The notes: generated from the sequence alone by a model not told the origin. Positions 1 through 8,156 are shown, numbered from the stretch's first letter. The stretch: 11,965 nucleotides of DNA from an uncultured Amylibacter sp. (GCA_938001995.1 CALLAV010000129.1:1-11965), one strand, 5' to 3'. Program-made: numbers and translations.

Positions 1-2364
1 CACCTCCACCCCGTGTTCGCGCGCATCCCGCACAATCTGTGCAGGCGCATAAAACCCCATCGGCTGGCTGTTCAACAACGCACAGGCAAAGATGCCCGGA
101 TGATGACATTTCAACCAAGCAGAGGCATAAACCAACAGCGCAAAACTCGCCGCATGGCTTTCAGGAAAGCCATAGGATCCGAACCCTTCGATCTGGCTAA
201 AACACCGTGCTGAAAACTCTTCATCATAGCCGTTCTTGAGCATTCCTTTCATGAATAACTCTTGAAATTCAGACACATTCCCATGCTTCTTAAATGTGGC
301 GAGCGACCGCCGTAACCGATCCGCCTGTTCAGGCGTGAACCCCGCGCCGATGATGGCAATCTGCATGGCTTGTTCCTGAAACAGCGGCACGCCAAGGGTC
401 TTGCCCAACACTTCACCCAGCGCATCAGATGGGAATGACACTTCTTCCTCCCCTTGACGGCGGCGAATAAACGGATGCACCATATCGCCCTGAATGGGGC
501 CAGGCCGAATGATCGCCACCTCAATCACCAGATCGTAAAACGTGCGCGGCCGCATCCGCGGCAGAAAGTTCATCTGCGCACGGCTTTCCACCTGAAACAC
601 CCCCAAACTGTCCGCCTCGCACAGCATGTCATAGACCACAGGATCCTCAGGCGGCAGCGTCGCCAACGCATACTCTGTGCCGTGATGATTGCTAATCAAA
701 TCAAAGGCCTTACGAATACAGGTCAACATACCAAGGGACAGCACATCCACCTTCAAAATCCCCAAGGCATCAATGTCATCTTTGTCCCAACAGATCACCG
801 TGCGCCCTTCCATCGCGGCGTTTTCAATGGGGATCAGCTCATCAAGTCGTCCTTCAGTCATAATAAACCCGCCCACGTGTTGGGACAGGTGACGCGGAAA
901 CCCGACAATCTGATCAACCAGTTCTAGTGTCTGTTTCAGCCGCGGTTCATTGGGATCAAGCCCCAACTCGCGCAGTTGCCCCTCTGGCATTCCGTTGGCC
1001 CCCCAACCCCACAGCTGGCTCGACAGCGCGGAAATCGTATCGCCCGACAGGCCCATCGCGCGACCTACCTCGCGAATAGCCCGTTTGCCACGATAATGCA
1101 CCACTGTCGCGCACAGCCCTGCACGGTGGCGGCCATAGCGTTCATAGATGTATTGAATTACCTCTTCGCGGCGCTCGTGTTCAAAATCTACATCAATGTC
1201 GGGCGGCTCATCCCGCGCCTCGGATACAAAGCGTTCGAACACCATCGTGCCCACTTCGGGTGATACCGATGTCACGCCCAGCGCAAAGCAAACAACCGAA
1301 TTCGCCGCCGACCCGCGCCCTTGGCACAAGATTCCACGCTCCCGTGCAAAATCCACAAGGTCACTGACGGTCAGAAAATAGGGCGCATAGCCCAGTTTAC
1401 CGATCAGCGCCAACTCGTGATGCACCATCTTCACCACCTTCTCAGGCGGCCCTTCAGGATAACGCCACTTCAGACCCTTGAACGCCAACCGTTCCAACCG
1501 ATCTTGCGGCGCCTCACCCACCGAAATCTCGGATGGGTATTCGTATTTCAATTCATCGAGCGAGAACCTACACCGCGCGGCAATCTCCCCGCTGCGATGC
1601 ACCGCGTCTGTATGCCCCGCAAACATCCGCAGCATCTGCGCTTCATTGCGCATGTGCCGTTCCGCATTCGATAGGGCCTTTTCGCCAATATCGTCAATGC
1701 GAAGCCCCTCGCGCACGCAGGTCAGCACATCGCTGAGCCGTCTGCGCGACCCGCGATGCATCACAGGCGTGGCTGATGCGACAGTGGTGATACCCAACTG
1801 ATCCGCCAGCGCCGCAAGCCGATCAAACCGTTGCGCATCTTGCCCGTCATACCGTGGCGACAACACCAAATGTACAGCCGTTCCAAAGCGGCGCGTTAAC
1901 CGTTCTGTCTGCCGCAGCCATTCATCCGCGCCGCGTTTCGCCGTTGCCTTTAGGGGTGGGTGGATCAACAGCTCCATCCCATCCGCAAACTCCAGAACAT
2001 CCGCCAAATGCAGGAGGCATTCCCCTTTGCCCGCCCGCCCCTTGGCGAGCGTTAAAAGGCGGCACAACCGCCCCCAAGCTGCGCGATCCCGTGGCAGGGC
2101 CGTCAAGGTAAATCCATCCTCTGTTTCCAACCGCGCCGCCGCCAAAAGGCGTGGCACGATGGCATCGCCGCCCTCTTCACGCTGCTTGCGGGCAATCTCG
2201 CGCAGCTCAATATGTGCACGCGCAATGCCAGCCACCGAGTTTGTGTCTGAAATTGCCAAGGCGGGCATACCATATTCAAACGCTTGCCGCGCGTATTCCT
2301 CGGCGTGGGAGCCGCCCGTTAGGAACGTAAAGTTCGATATGTTACACAACTCGGCAAATGGCAT
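1..2364 (-). CDS. dnaE2: Error-prone DNA polymerase DnaE2 (ImuC), C-terminus cut by window edge
   Basis: This is a C-family DNA polymerase alpha-like subunit that does translesion synthesis in the SOS response, normally with ImuA and ImuB. The frame is open for 788 codons from ATG 2364 to the left edge without a stop. The family is usually about 1,050-1,190 residues, so roughly a quarter to a third is missing. Visible parts are an N-terminal PHP domain (about residues 3-200, starting MPFAELCNISNFTFLTGGSH, which matches the usual DnaE2 N-terminus and supports this start), then the polymerase palm. The catalytic aspartates are D389 and D391 in PPDIDVDF and D540 in ILKVDVLSLG. GRGSAAN (349-355), VGGFIMTEG and the IIRPGPIQG motif (619-625) are also present. 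All catalytic residues are intact. No imuA or imuB gene lies upstream; instead a LexA-type box lies immediately before the start. There is no clear Shine-Dalgarno sequence. Identification as DnaE2 rather than the replicative DnaE1 rests on the N-terminus, the SOS box and the overall motif wording. Confidence 0.95.
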   Translation of the reverse strand, partial: MPFAELCNISNFTFLTGGSHAEEYARQAFEYGMPALAISDTNSVAGIARAHIELREIARKQREEGGDAIVPRLLAAARLETEDGFTLTALPRDRAAWGRLCRLLTLAKGRAGKGECLLHLADVLEFADGMELLIHPPLKATAKRGADEWLRQTERLTRRFGTAVHLVLSPRYDGQDAQRFDRLAALADQLGITTVASATPVMHRGSRRRLSDVLTCVREGLRIDDIGEKALSNAERHMRNEAQMLRMFAGHTDAVHRSGEIAARCRFSLDELKYEYPSEISVGEAPQDRLERLAFKGLKWRYPEGPPEKVVKMVHHELALIGKLGYAPYFLTVSDLVDFARERGILCQGRGSAANSVVCFALGVTSVSPEVGTMVFERFVSEARDEPPDIDVDFEHERREEVIQYIYERYGRHRAGLCATVVHYRGKRAIREVGRAMGLSGDTISALSSQLWGWGANGMPEGQLRELGLDPNEPRLKQTLELVDQIVGFPRHLSQHVGGFIMTEGRLDELIPIENAAMEGRTVICWDKDDIDALGILKVDVLSLGMLTCIRKAFDLISNHHGTEYALATLPPEDPVVYDMLCEADSLGVFQVESRAQMNFLPRMRPRTFYDLVIEVAIIRPGPIQGDMVHPFIRRRQGEEEVSFPSDALGEVLGKTLGVPLFQEQAMQIAIIGAGFTPEQADRLRRSLATFKKHGNVSEFQELFMKGMLKNGYDEEFSARCFSQIEGFGSYGFPESHAASFALLVYASAWLKCHHPGIFACALLNSQPMGFYAPAQIVRDAREHGVEV

Positions 2365-2370
2365 AGGCTC

Positions 2371-2376
2371 TATATA
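2371..2376 (-). promoter_or_regulatory. Candidate -10 element of dnaE2, possible leaderless or very short leader
   Basis: TATATA on the minus strand ends 6 bases before the dnaE2 start codon. If it is the -10 element, transcription would begin at or within a base or two of the ATG, giving a leaderless message; this agrees with the absence of a Shine-Dalgarno sequence. The -35 region is not recognisable. This is inference from spacing only. Confidence 0.3.
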
Positions 2377-2390
2377 TTCACGTTTTGTTC
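2376..2390 (-). promoter_or_regulatory. LexA (SOS) box of dnaE2
   Basis: The minus strand reads GAAC-AAAACGT-GAAT, and the plus strand ATTC-ACGTTTT-GTTC. It matches the alphaproteobacterial LexA direct repeat GTTC-N7-GTTC in seven of eight conserved bases with exact N7 spacing. It lies 11 bases upstream of the dnaE2 ATG, overlapping an AT-rich TATATA that could be the -10 element. Binding there would block transcription initiation. Known in the family: dnaE2/imu genes are LexA targets in alphaproteobacteria. The specific assignment is inferred from pattern and position. Confidence 0.75.
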
Positions 2391-2443
2391 TTTAAGCGAG
2401 TCTTCCGCGAGAGGAGGGGGAGGATTTGGATATTTAGATTAAG

Positions 2444-2477
2444 AAAAAGGTCAGACACCCCGCGATCCACGTCTGAC
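2444..2477 (-). terminator. Hairpin followed by a T-run, possible intrinsic terminator
   Basis: On the minus strand GTCAGAC (2477-2471) pairs with GTCTGAC (2456-2450) over a 14-base loop, followed by one C and five T. It lies about 160 bases downstream of the secreted-protein gene and about 55 bases upstream of the LexA box, so it could end transcription of the minus-strand operon before dnaE2. The 7-bp stem is modest. A competing stem uses CCCCG (2458-2462) with CGGGG (2488-2492) and GTCTG (2471-2475) with CAGAC (2482-2486), followed on the plus strand by TTTT at 2497-2500, so the element may work in either direction. Confidence 0.4.
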
Positions 2478-2561
2478 GAGGCAGACACGGGGCGCCTTTT
2501 CCTTGAGCGGTCATCGCCTTCCCAGGCTGTACCGCCTATCCAATAAAACGAGGTTTGGTTA

Positions 2562-2583
2562 AAAAACGCTAAAGAGCCTTTTT
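2562..2583. terminator. A/T-flanked small hairpin, weak bidirectional terminator candidate
   Basis: Plus strand AAAAA-CGC-TAAAGA-GCC-TTTTT can fold as seven base pairs with one C-C mismatch around a 6-base loop. A- and T-runs flank both sides, as in bidirectional terminators. It lies about 55 bases after the stop codon of the minus-strand secreted-protein gene, where a terminator is expected. The GC part is only two pairs, so confidence is low. Apart from the hairpins and the LexA box, I see nothing else between 2391 and 2637. The frame that crosses it (78 codons from 2614) has no family resemblance and no good start signal. Confidence 0.3.
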
Positions 2584-2637
2584 CTTGATAAAAATATCCA
2601 TTTGGCAGCTTCATTTATACGGAACGCTGAAAGGAAC

Positions 2638-3132
2638 TTACTGCACTTGCAACCTTTCAATATCCGAATCTGAACATTTTCCCTGACGCAGGCATTTTTG
2701 TAGAATGTTGATTTGACGTTTCTGAGTGTGTTCGCCGTAAGGTTGATGACAGGGTCCAATCGTCAGTACGTCACCTGATGGAGTGCTTTTCAGAAACATG
2801 ATCCAGTCGAGGTCTTGGGCCTGTGTGGGAAAGCCACCGCACCAAGAAGCCGCGCAGGCTGTGTTCACAGTTAAGTCCACAGACCGTACATCCGTCAGGC
2901 TGCGCTTGCCCACAAACCGCCCTTGGGCAACACCTTTGGCGCTTAAAGGTTTGCCTTCTCTATACTTTGGAACAGGACCCGACATCTTCACCTTGCCCAC
3001 GAAGATGCGATAGGTTTCAGGCTGATTTTGATACCAGTTGAACTCACCCGCAACATTTGAGGGCGCACAGCTGAGCGCATGGGCTTCTGCCCCGACCAAT
3101 GCACAGATCATGACCGCAACAGCGCGCATCAT
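2638..3132 (-). CDS. Small secreted cysteine-rich protein, possible NTR/TIMP-like domain
   Basis: The 164-residue product starts with a signal peptide (residues 1-19, hydrophobic, likely cleaved after AHA). The mature part begins LSC and holds six cysteines (22, 93, 98, 128, 147, 153), consistent with disulfide bonding in the periplasm or outside. The order N-terminal Cys, YRIFVGKV (41-48), GRFVGK (71-76), then [12 protein letters not shown] (89-100), a WIMFL strand and IGPC resembles bacterial netrin/TIMP-like proteins, in which an N-terminal Cys, a VF.GKV strand, a ..CG..F. segment and a late Cys recur. This is resemblance by eye, not a search. The start ATG overlaps the rppH stop by four bases (ATGA); a second ATG at 3129 would give a one-base overlap. 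AAGGA 9 bases upstream slightly favours the first. It is the last gene of the gpmI-envC-ctpA-rppH operon. Substrate or partner is unknown. Confidence 0.8.
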   Translation of the reverse strand: MMRAVAVMICALVGAEAHALSCAPSNVAGEFNWYQNQPETYRIFVGKVKMSGPVPKYREGKPLSAKGVAQGRFVGKRSLTDVRSVDLTVNTACAASWCGGFPTQAQDLDWIMFLKSTPSGDVLTIGPCHQPYGEHTQKRQINILQKCLRQGKCSDSDIERLQVQ

Positions 3133-3614
3133 CCGATTTGATCCTTAAACTCCTGAATGACCCGTTCGTAGGTGTCTCGCTTAAAAGGCACGATTTTGCC
3201 CAACAGGTCTTCGGGTTTAATCCAACACCACTCGCGAAATTCAGGTTCATCCGTTTCGATGTTGATCAGACTGTCATCGCCCGTAAATCGTAGCAAAAAC
3301 CATTTCTGTTCTTGGCCGCGAAACCGGCCTTTCCACAGCTTTGGCACAAGGGAGTGCGGCAGCTCATAGGGAATCCAATCCTCGGTTTCTGCCACGACCT
3401 CTACCGCCGCCGCAGGAATACCTGTTTCTTCTTCCAACTCGCGCAGGGCAGCGGCGCGGGGGTCTTCGCCTTTTTCCACGCCCCCTTGGGGCATCTGCCA
3501 AGCATCACGATAATTATCGAGCCGTTGACCCGCAAACACATCGCCCGCTGCATTGCACACCATCAGCCCAACGCAGGGCCGATAGGGCAGTTTTGCGATT
3601 TCTTCAGGCGTCAT
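3129..3614 (-). CDS. rppH: RNA pyrophosphohydrolase RppH (Nudix hydrolase)
   Basis: RppH removes pyrophosphate from the triphosphate 5' end of mRNA, which opens it to RNase E decay; in alphaproteobacteria the family was also named IalA/NudH. The product is 161 residues from ATG 3614. The Nudix box GX5EX7REUXEEXGU is complete at residues 44-66 (G44, E50, R58, E59, E62, E63, G65). The RppH hallmarks YRPCVGLMV (11-19), WQMPQGG (39-45) and EFREWCW (126-132) are present. The ATG shares its A with the ctpA stop TGA (TGATG), which indicates translational coupling. An in-frame TTG three bases earlier is a less likely start. The 3' end overlaps the secreted-protein gene by four bases. Confidence 0.95.
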   Translation of the reverse strand: MTPEEIAKLPYRPCVGLMVCNAAGDVFAGQRLDNYRDAWQMPQGGVEKGEDPRAAALRELEEETGIPAAAVEVVAETEDWIPYELPHSLVPKLWKGRFRGQEQKWFLLRFTGDDSLINIETDEPEFREWCWIKPEDLLGKIVPFKRDTYERVIQEFKDQIG

Positions 3615-4942
3615 CAATCTGCCTGACCCAAAACCGCGAGGCCTTTGAGAACGTCCAAAGCATAGGCCAGCTGCGCATCATCGTTGCGCAGTTCAGCTGC
3701 TTTTTTGGCTTCGTCACGTTCTTCTTCCAAAAGGTTGCGCTGGTCTTCGGTCAGGCTGTCGTTGGACAATGAGCCGCGCAAATCAGCCTCGAACCGTTGC
3801 TGGCGCTGGTCTTCTTCGGCGGCCACTTCGATTGGGGGACGCTGTTCTACCAAGATGTCAGGGGACACACCAAGAGCTTGGATCGAGCGACCTGACGGCG
3901 TGTAGTACCGTGCAGTGGTCAGGCGCATCGCACCGTCCCCTTGCAATGGCATGATCGTCTGAACAGACCCTTTCCCGAAGGACCGCGTGCCGATCACAAC
4001 TGCACGGCGGTGATCCTGCAATGCACCCGCAACAATTTCAGACGCAGATGCGGAGCCACCGTTGATCAGAACCACGATCGGCTTGCCTTGCGCCAAATCA
4101 CCTGGCTGTGCATTCACGCGGTCGCTGTCTTGGGGGCCACGGCCACGAGTCGAAACGATCTCGCCTTTTTCCAAGAACGCATCACTGATCATAATCGCTT
4201 GATTCAACAAGCCACCAGGGTTGTTGCGTAGATCGATGACGAAACCTGTCACGGCGTCCATGCCGCCAGCTTCTTCGACTTTGGATTCCAATTCGGATTT
4301 CAGGTTTACAAAGGTCTGATCCGAAAACGTGGTTAGACGCAGGACAACACTGTCGCCTTCAAGACGTCCACGGGCGGCCTTTACCTTAATCTTGTCCCGA
4401 ACAATTGTGATGTCAAACGGCTCATCCGTGCCTTCGCGCACGATGGTGATCACAATTTCTGACCCGATTTCGCCGCGCATCAGATCAACCGCATCATCAA
4501 GGCTCATGCCCAGAGTGCTTTCGCCGTCCACCTGTGTGATGAAATCACCCGCCATGACACCCGCTTCATCTGCTGGGGTGTCATCGATTGGGCTCACTAC
4601 TTTAACAAAGCCGTTTTCCTGCGTCACTTCGATGCCAAGACCACCGAATTCGCCACGGGTCTGAACCTGCATGCTGTCGAAATCTTCGGGCGGCAAATAG
4701 GACGAATGCGGGTCGAGCGATGTCAGCATTCCGTTGATGGCAGAGCGGATCAATTCTTCTTCGTCCACCTCTTCCACATAGGCCGAGCGAATGCGTTCAA
4801 AGATATCGCCAAACAGGTCTAACTGTTCGTAGGTGGATTTCGTTTTCGCGGCTTCTTGCGCGATCAGCGGGCCCGTAAGCTGAGCGGTCAAAACCATCCC
4901 AGCAAGCGTTCCGCCAATTGCGGCCAATGCGAGTTTTTTCAT
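3614..4942 (-). CDS. ctpA: Carboxyl-terminal processing protease CtpA (S41 family)
   Basis: This is a periplasmic serine protease that cleaves proteins near exposed C-termini; bacterial relatives trim lipoproteins and peptidoglycan hydrolases. The 442-residue product has an N-terminal signal or anchor (residues 3-28), a PDZ domain (about 97-175, with EFGGLGIEV at its start and [19 protein letters not shown]), and the S41 core. The catalytic pair is S299 in GGSASASEI and K324 in SFGKGSVQT, 25 residues apart as in E. coli Prc. A Glu/Gln/Lys-rich C-terminal tail (372-420) looks helical. The ATG at 4942 is preceded by AGGA with 7-base spacing; the TTG one codon upstream falls closer to that site and is rejected. 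The gene begins 9 bases after the envC-like gene and ends overlapping rppH by one base. Confidence 0.94.
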   Translation of the reverse strand: MKKLALAAIGGTLAGMVLTAQLTGPLIAQEAAKTKSTYEQLDLFGDIFERIRSAYVEEVDEEELIRSAINGMLTSLDPHSSYLPPEDFDSMQVQTRGEFGGLGIEVTQENGFVKVVSPIDDTPADEAGVMAGDFITQVDGESTLGMSLDDAVDLMRGEIGSEIVITIVREGTDEPFDITIVRDKIKVKAARGRLEGDSVVLRLTTFSDQTFVNLKSELESKVEEAGGMDAVTGFVIDLRNNPGGLLNQAIMISDAFLEKGEIVSTRGRGPQDSDRVNAQPGDLAQGKPIVVLINGGSASASEIVAGALQDHRRAVVIGTRSFGKGSVQTIMPLQGDGAMRLTTARYYTPSGRSIQALGVSPDILVEQRPPIEVAAEEDQRQQRFEADLRGSLSNDSLTEDQRNLLEEERDEAKKAAELRNDDAQLAYALDVLKGLAVLGQAD

Positions 4943-4951
4943 CAATCCATC

Positions 4952-6094
4952 CTAACTGTCATTAACGGCAAACCAGACGCTTGGGTCCACAGGTTCGCCT
5001 TCGTATCTCAACTCTATATAGAGCGTTTCTTGCGCCAGAGCGCTACCGCCATCTGAAGCTTCGATCAAAAATTCTTGAGCACCTGCTGGATTTCCACCCA
5101 ACAGTCCGACAGGAGCGTTCTGATCAACCACTTCTCCGATTTCACCGTACACTTGATTAAGGCCAGCAATCACCAGCAAATATCCCGGTTGCGGCTCCAG
5201 GATAATCACGTTTCCGTAATCCAAAAATGCCCCAGCATAGCGGATGGTGGACGCAGCGGGTGCGCTGACCAATGCCAATGGCCGCGACGCAATCACCAAC
5301 CCTGGCCGCTTTAAACCAGCGGCATCCACTTCGTTAAACCCACGCAAGACACTGCCATCGACGGGCAGGCGCAACGTGCCGCGCATCTTATCAAAATCAA
5401 TTGCGGCAGCGGTTTCAGGCTCTGGTGGCAGCACGCCAATACTACCCGCGAACATTTCAAGCGAGGTGGCGCTGTCGGCCAGTATCTGTGTTTTTACGGG
5501 ATCATCGGACAGGCGTTTGGGCAGGTCGGTGCGGTCTGCAATCGCTTGGCTCAGCTCGACGCGCGCCTCTTGTACACCCGCCAAACCCAGTCGCAACTGT
5601 TCCTCCGCATCTGTCTGAATGCGGCGCAATTCGCTTAACTCTTCCAATTGGGATCGCAGCTCTTCGGCTTGGCGTTGCAGGGATGGCGTGATTTCCGACA
5701 TCATCATCCCAGATCGCGCCGTGCCCACTGGACCTGTCGGGTGGATCAACAACATCGGCGTGGTCGCCCGCTCCAACGTTTGCAGAATGCCAAGCAAGCG
5801 GCTCAATTGATCACGGCGGCTCTCAAACTCCAGCCGAATAACACGTTCGCGAATGGTGGCCCCACGCAGCCCATCGCGCATGGCGCTCAGCCCGCTTTCA
5901 TAGGCGCGCACCGTTTCGGTCAGTGCTTTCACACGATCCCGCGCACTGCCTGCATTGTTAAGACCAGCTGCCGCCGTTTTCAGCGCCTCGGAGGCAAGCT
6001 GCGCTTCCAACACAACATCGGATTTCGCCAGCGCCGTGCCACAGCTTAACGTGACGGCCAGAACAGCCGCTATAAATTTGCGCGTGGCACTCAT
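4952..6094 (-). CDS. envC: EnvC-like murein hydrolase activator, degenerate M23/LytM domain
   Basis: The 380-residue product has a signal peptide (1-23), a long coiled-coil-prone region (about 28-200, rich in Glu, Arg, Gln and Leu) and a C-terminal LytM/M23 fold (about 238-375). This is the layout of EnvC, which activates periplasmic amidases that split septal peptidoglycan during division. The zinc ligands of active M23 peptidases are missing: the first His region reads GLKRPGLVIAS (260-270), the His-x-His region reads YLLVIAGL (305-312), and the final motif is LYIELRYEGEPVDP (358-371) with Tyr where enzymes have His, much as in E. coli EnvC. An activating rather than enzymatic role is therefore inferred. 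ATG 6094 overlaps the gpmI stop by four bases (ATGA); ctpA follows after 9 bases. Other family names are possible, such as a generic peptidase M23. Confidence 0.88.
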   Translation of the reverse strand: MSATRKFIAAVLAVTLSCGTALAKSDVVLEAQLASEALKTAAAGLNNAGSARDRVKALTETVRAYESGLSAMRDGLRGATIRERVIRLEFESRRDQLSRLLGILQTLERATTPMLLIHPTGPVGTARSGMMMSEITPSLQRQAEELRSQLEELSELRRIQTDAEEQLRLGLAGVQEARVELSQAIADRTDLPKRLSDDPVKTQILADSATSLEMFAGSIGVLPPEPETAAAIDFDKMRGTLRLPVDGSVLRGFNEVDAAGLKRPGLVIASRPLALVSAPAASTIRYAGAFLDYGNVIILEPQPGYLLVIAGLNQVYGEIGEVVDQNAPVGLLGGNPAGAQEFLIEASDGGSALAQETLYIELRYEGEPVDPSVWFAVNDS

Positions 6095-7608
6095 GTTTCG
6101 ATCAAACTCTTGCCTGTCATTTCTTTTGGTTGGTCCAGCCCCATTAGCGCCAAAAGGCTCGGTGCTAAATCGGCCAAACGTCCGCCTGCGCGCAGCTTTG
6201 CACCTGATGGGCCACCGATCAAGACCACAGGCACAGGATTAACCGTATGCGCGGTATGCGGCCCGCCTGTTTCGGGATCAATCATCGTTTCGCAATTGCC
6301 GTGGTCCGCGCACACGATCATCGCACCACCCGCTGCAATCACTGCTGCTTCTACTTGGCCCAATCCCACATCCACCGATGCACAGGCCGCCATCGCTGCT
6401 TCCAGATCGCCCGTATGCCCTACCATATCGGGGTTCGCATAATTAACGATAATCAGATCATATTTGCCCGATGACACCGCGCCAACCAAATGCTCGGTCA
6501 CTTCCTCGGACGACATTTCTGGCTGCAAGTCATAAGTCGCCACCTTCGGGCTTGGCGCTAAGTAGCGATCCTCACCCTCCTCTGGAACTTCCACCCCGCC
6601 GTTCAGGAAAAAAGTCACATGGGGATACTTCTCGGTTTCGGCGATCCGAAACTGCGACAACCCTTTTTGCGCGACCCAAGACCCCAGCGTATTCACAATG
6701 TCTTCTTCTGGGAAAATCACATCGCAATATTCCGAATGCGCTTTGGAATATTCGGTAAACCCAGACACCAGCGCCAACTTTGGCCGCGTGCCTGTGTCAA
6801 ATCCGTCAAAATCGGGTGCAGCAATAGCCGCCAAAATCTCGCGGGCACGGTCGGCACGAAAATTCAAACAGACCAGCACATCGCCGTCCGCCATGCCTGC
6901 ATAGTCACCAATCACAGACGGCAGGAAAAACTCGTCGCTCGTGTCATTTGCGTAGTTACCAGAAATCACCTGTGCCGCAGACACAGCCCCCACGCCATCA
7001 CCGCGCACCATTGCAGCATATGCTTGTGAAACACGGTCCCAACGATTGTCCCGATCCATCGCGTAATACCGCCCCGAAACGGTCGCAATAAACGCATCTT
7101 CTGCAAGGGCTGTTTGCAATGTTTGCAAATACGTTCCCGCCGATTTCGGCGCAACATCGCGCCCGTCCGTAAACAGATGCAAGGCCACACGCTTCCCAGC
7201 ATCTGCCAACACATTCATCATCCCGATCATATGGTCGATATGGCTGTGTACGCCACCGTCCGACAGAACTCCGCAAAGGTGCACCGTGCCGTCGCCTGCG
7301 TTCAAAATCCGTTGTACAGCAGGCTGATCCGCCAACGCGTCCCGCGCGATCACACTATTGATCCGCGCCAGATCCATTTCCACCACACGCCCCGCCCCGA
7401 TGTTCATGTGCCCCACTTCGGAATTGCCCATTTGCCCATCTGGTAAACCCACATCAGGGCCAAAGGTGGTTAGCGTATCGCTCGGACATTCCCGCATTAT
7501 CCGATCAAAGTTCGGGGTATTGGCCAGCGCGACCGCATTCCCCTCAGACTCGGAACGCAAACCCCAGCCATCCAAAATACACAAAACTACGGGCTTTGGG
7601 GTCGTCAT
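6091..7608 (-). CDS. gpmI: 2,3-bisphosphoglycerate-independent phosphoglycerate mutase
   Basis: GpmI interconverts 3- and 2-phosphoglycerate in glycolysis and gluconeogenesis, using two Mn ions in an alkaline-phosphatase fold. The 505-residue length is normal for the family. Metal and catalytic residues are all visible: D13 in ILDGWG, the phosphoserine S63 in MGNSEVGH, D394 and H398 in NPDMVGH, D435 and H436 in ADHGNCE, and H454 in HTAHT. The inserted phosphotransferase-domain motifs SDGGVHSH (116-123), FTDGRD (146-151), SGRYYAMDRDNRW (178-190) and FRADRARE (250-257) are present. The ATG at 7608 has only a weak AGG ahead of it. A 70-base gap separates it from rlmH upstream, which could hold a promoter, though none is recognised. 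The stop overlaps the envC-like start. Confidence 0.97.
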   Translation of the reverse strand: MTTPKPVVLCILDGWGLRSESEGNAVALANTPNFDRIMRECPSDTLTTFGPDVGLPDGQMGNSEVGHMNIGAGRVVEMDLARINSVIARDALADQPAVQRILNAGDGTVHLCGVLSDGGVHSHIDHMIGMMNVLADAGKRVALHLFTDGRDVAPKSAGTYLQTLQTALAEDAFIATVSGRYYAMDRDNRWDRVSQAYAAMVRGDGVGAVSAAQVISGNYANDTSDEFFLPSVIGDYAGMADGDVLVCLNFRADRAREILAAIAAPDFDGFDTGTRPKLALVSGFTEYSKAHSEYCDVIFPEEDIVNTLGSWVAQKGLSQFRIAETEKYPHVTFFLNGGVEVPEEGEDRYLAPSPKVATYDLQPEMSSEEVTEHLVGAVSSGKYDLIIVNYANPDMVGHTGDLEAAMAACASVDVGLGQVEAAVIAAGGAMIVCADHGNCETMIDPETGGPHTAHTVNPVPVVLIGGPSGAKLRAGGRLADLAPSLLALMGLDQPKEMTGKSLIET

Positions 7609-7678
7609 GGGCCTGCCTTTTTAACTGCTTTTGCCGCTCTGATATCTGTCACAAGCGGTTAGCACAAGTTCGCCATTT

Positions 7679-8152
7679 TTAGGCACGATGATACGGCGCA
7701 TTCCCAAGGATACTTGCTGCGCGGTACAATTGTTCGGACAACATCACCCGTGCCAGCATATGGGGCCAAACCATTTTGCCGAACGATAGCGCGAAATCGG
7801 CTTCGGCGCGCAAGGATGGGTCTAACCCGTCTGCTCCACCAATCAGGATCGCCAAATCCTGAACGCCTGAGTCGCGCCACGTGCTTAGCTTGCCAGAAAA
7901 TTCAACGGAACTTAGCACCTTACCCCGTTCGTCCATGATCATCGTCACAGCCCCCTTGGGGATCGCTTTGCGCAGCAAATCAGCCTCTGCGGCCATGCCA
8001 AGGTTGCGTTTGTCCTCAACCTCGATCACAGAAACAGGGCCGAGGCCAAGGCCACGACCCGTCTTTTCGTACCGATAAAGGTAATCAGAAACGAGGTCAA
8101 ATTCCGGCCCCTTGCGAAGCCGACCACACGCGATAATGTGTACGGATAACAA
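7679..8152 (-). CDS. rlmH: 23S rRNA (pseudouridine-1915-N3)-methyltransferase RlmH
   Basis: RlmH is a SPOUT-class enzyme that methylates pseudouridine 1915 in helix 69 of 23S rRNA on assembled 70S ribosomes. From TTG 8152 the product is 157 residues, close to the 155 of E. coli. It begins with the expected beta-strand VHIIACGRLRKGPE and carries the trefoil-knot motif LIGGADGLDP (103-112), FGKMVWPHMLARVMLSEQLYRA (124-145) and the conserved C-terminal NAPYHRA. No ATG exists near this point. A longer in-frame TTG at 8239 lies inside rsfS and would add about 29 residues with no family match. TTG 8152 starts 4 bases after the rsfS stop, fitting translational coupling, although no good Shine-Dalgarno sequence is seen. 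Confidence 0.94.
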   Translation of the reverse strand: MLSVHIIACGRLRKGPEFDLVSDYLYRYEKTGRGLGLGPVSVIEVEDKRNLGMAAEADLLRKAIPKGAVTMIMDERGKVLSSVEFSGKLSTWRDSGVQDLAILIGGADGLDPSLRAEADFALSFGKMVWPHMLARVMLSEQLYRAASILGNAPYHRA

Positions 8153-8156
8153 ACGC

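Noticed and set aside
454..2395. Many plus-strand reading frames of 60-157 codons across 1-2395
   Set aside because: They lie opposite dnaE2, whose minus-strand translation shows continuous polymerase motifs; the plus-strand products are Arg/Pro/His-rich with no family resemblance.
2378..2614. Minus-strand 78-codon frame between dnaE2 and the secreted-protein gene
   Set aside because: It runs through both hairpins and the LexA box, has no good ribosome binding site and no recognisable domain.
3129..3617. TTG start for rppH three bases upstream of the ATG
   Set aside because: The ATG at 3614 gives the classic TGATG stop/start overlap with ctpA, so the TTG is not needed.
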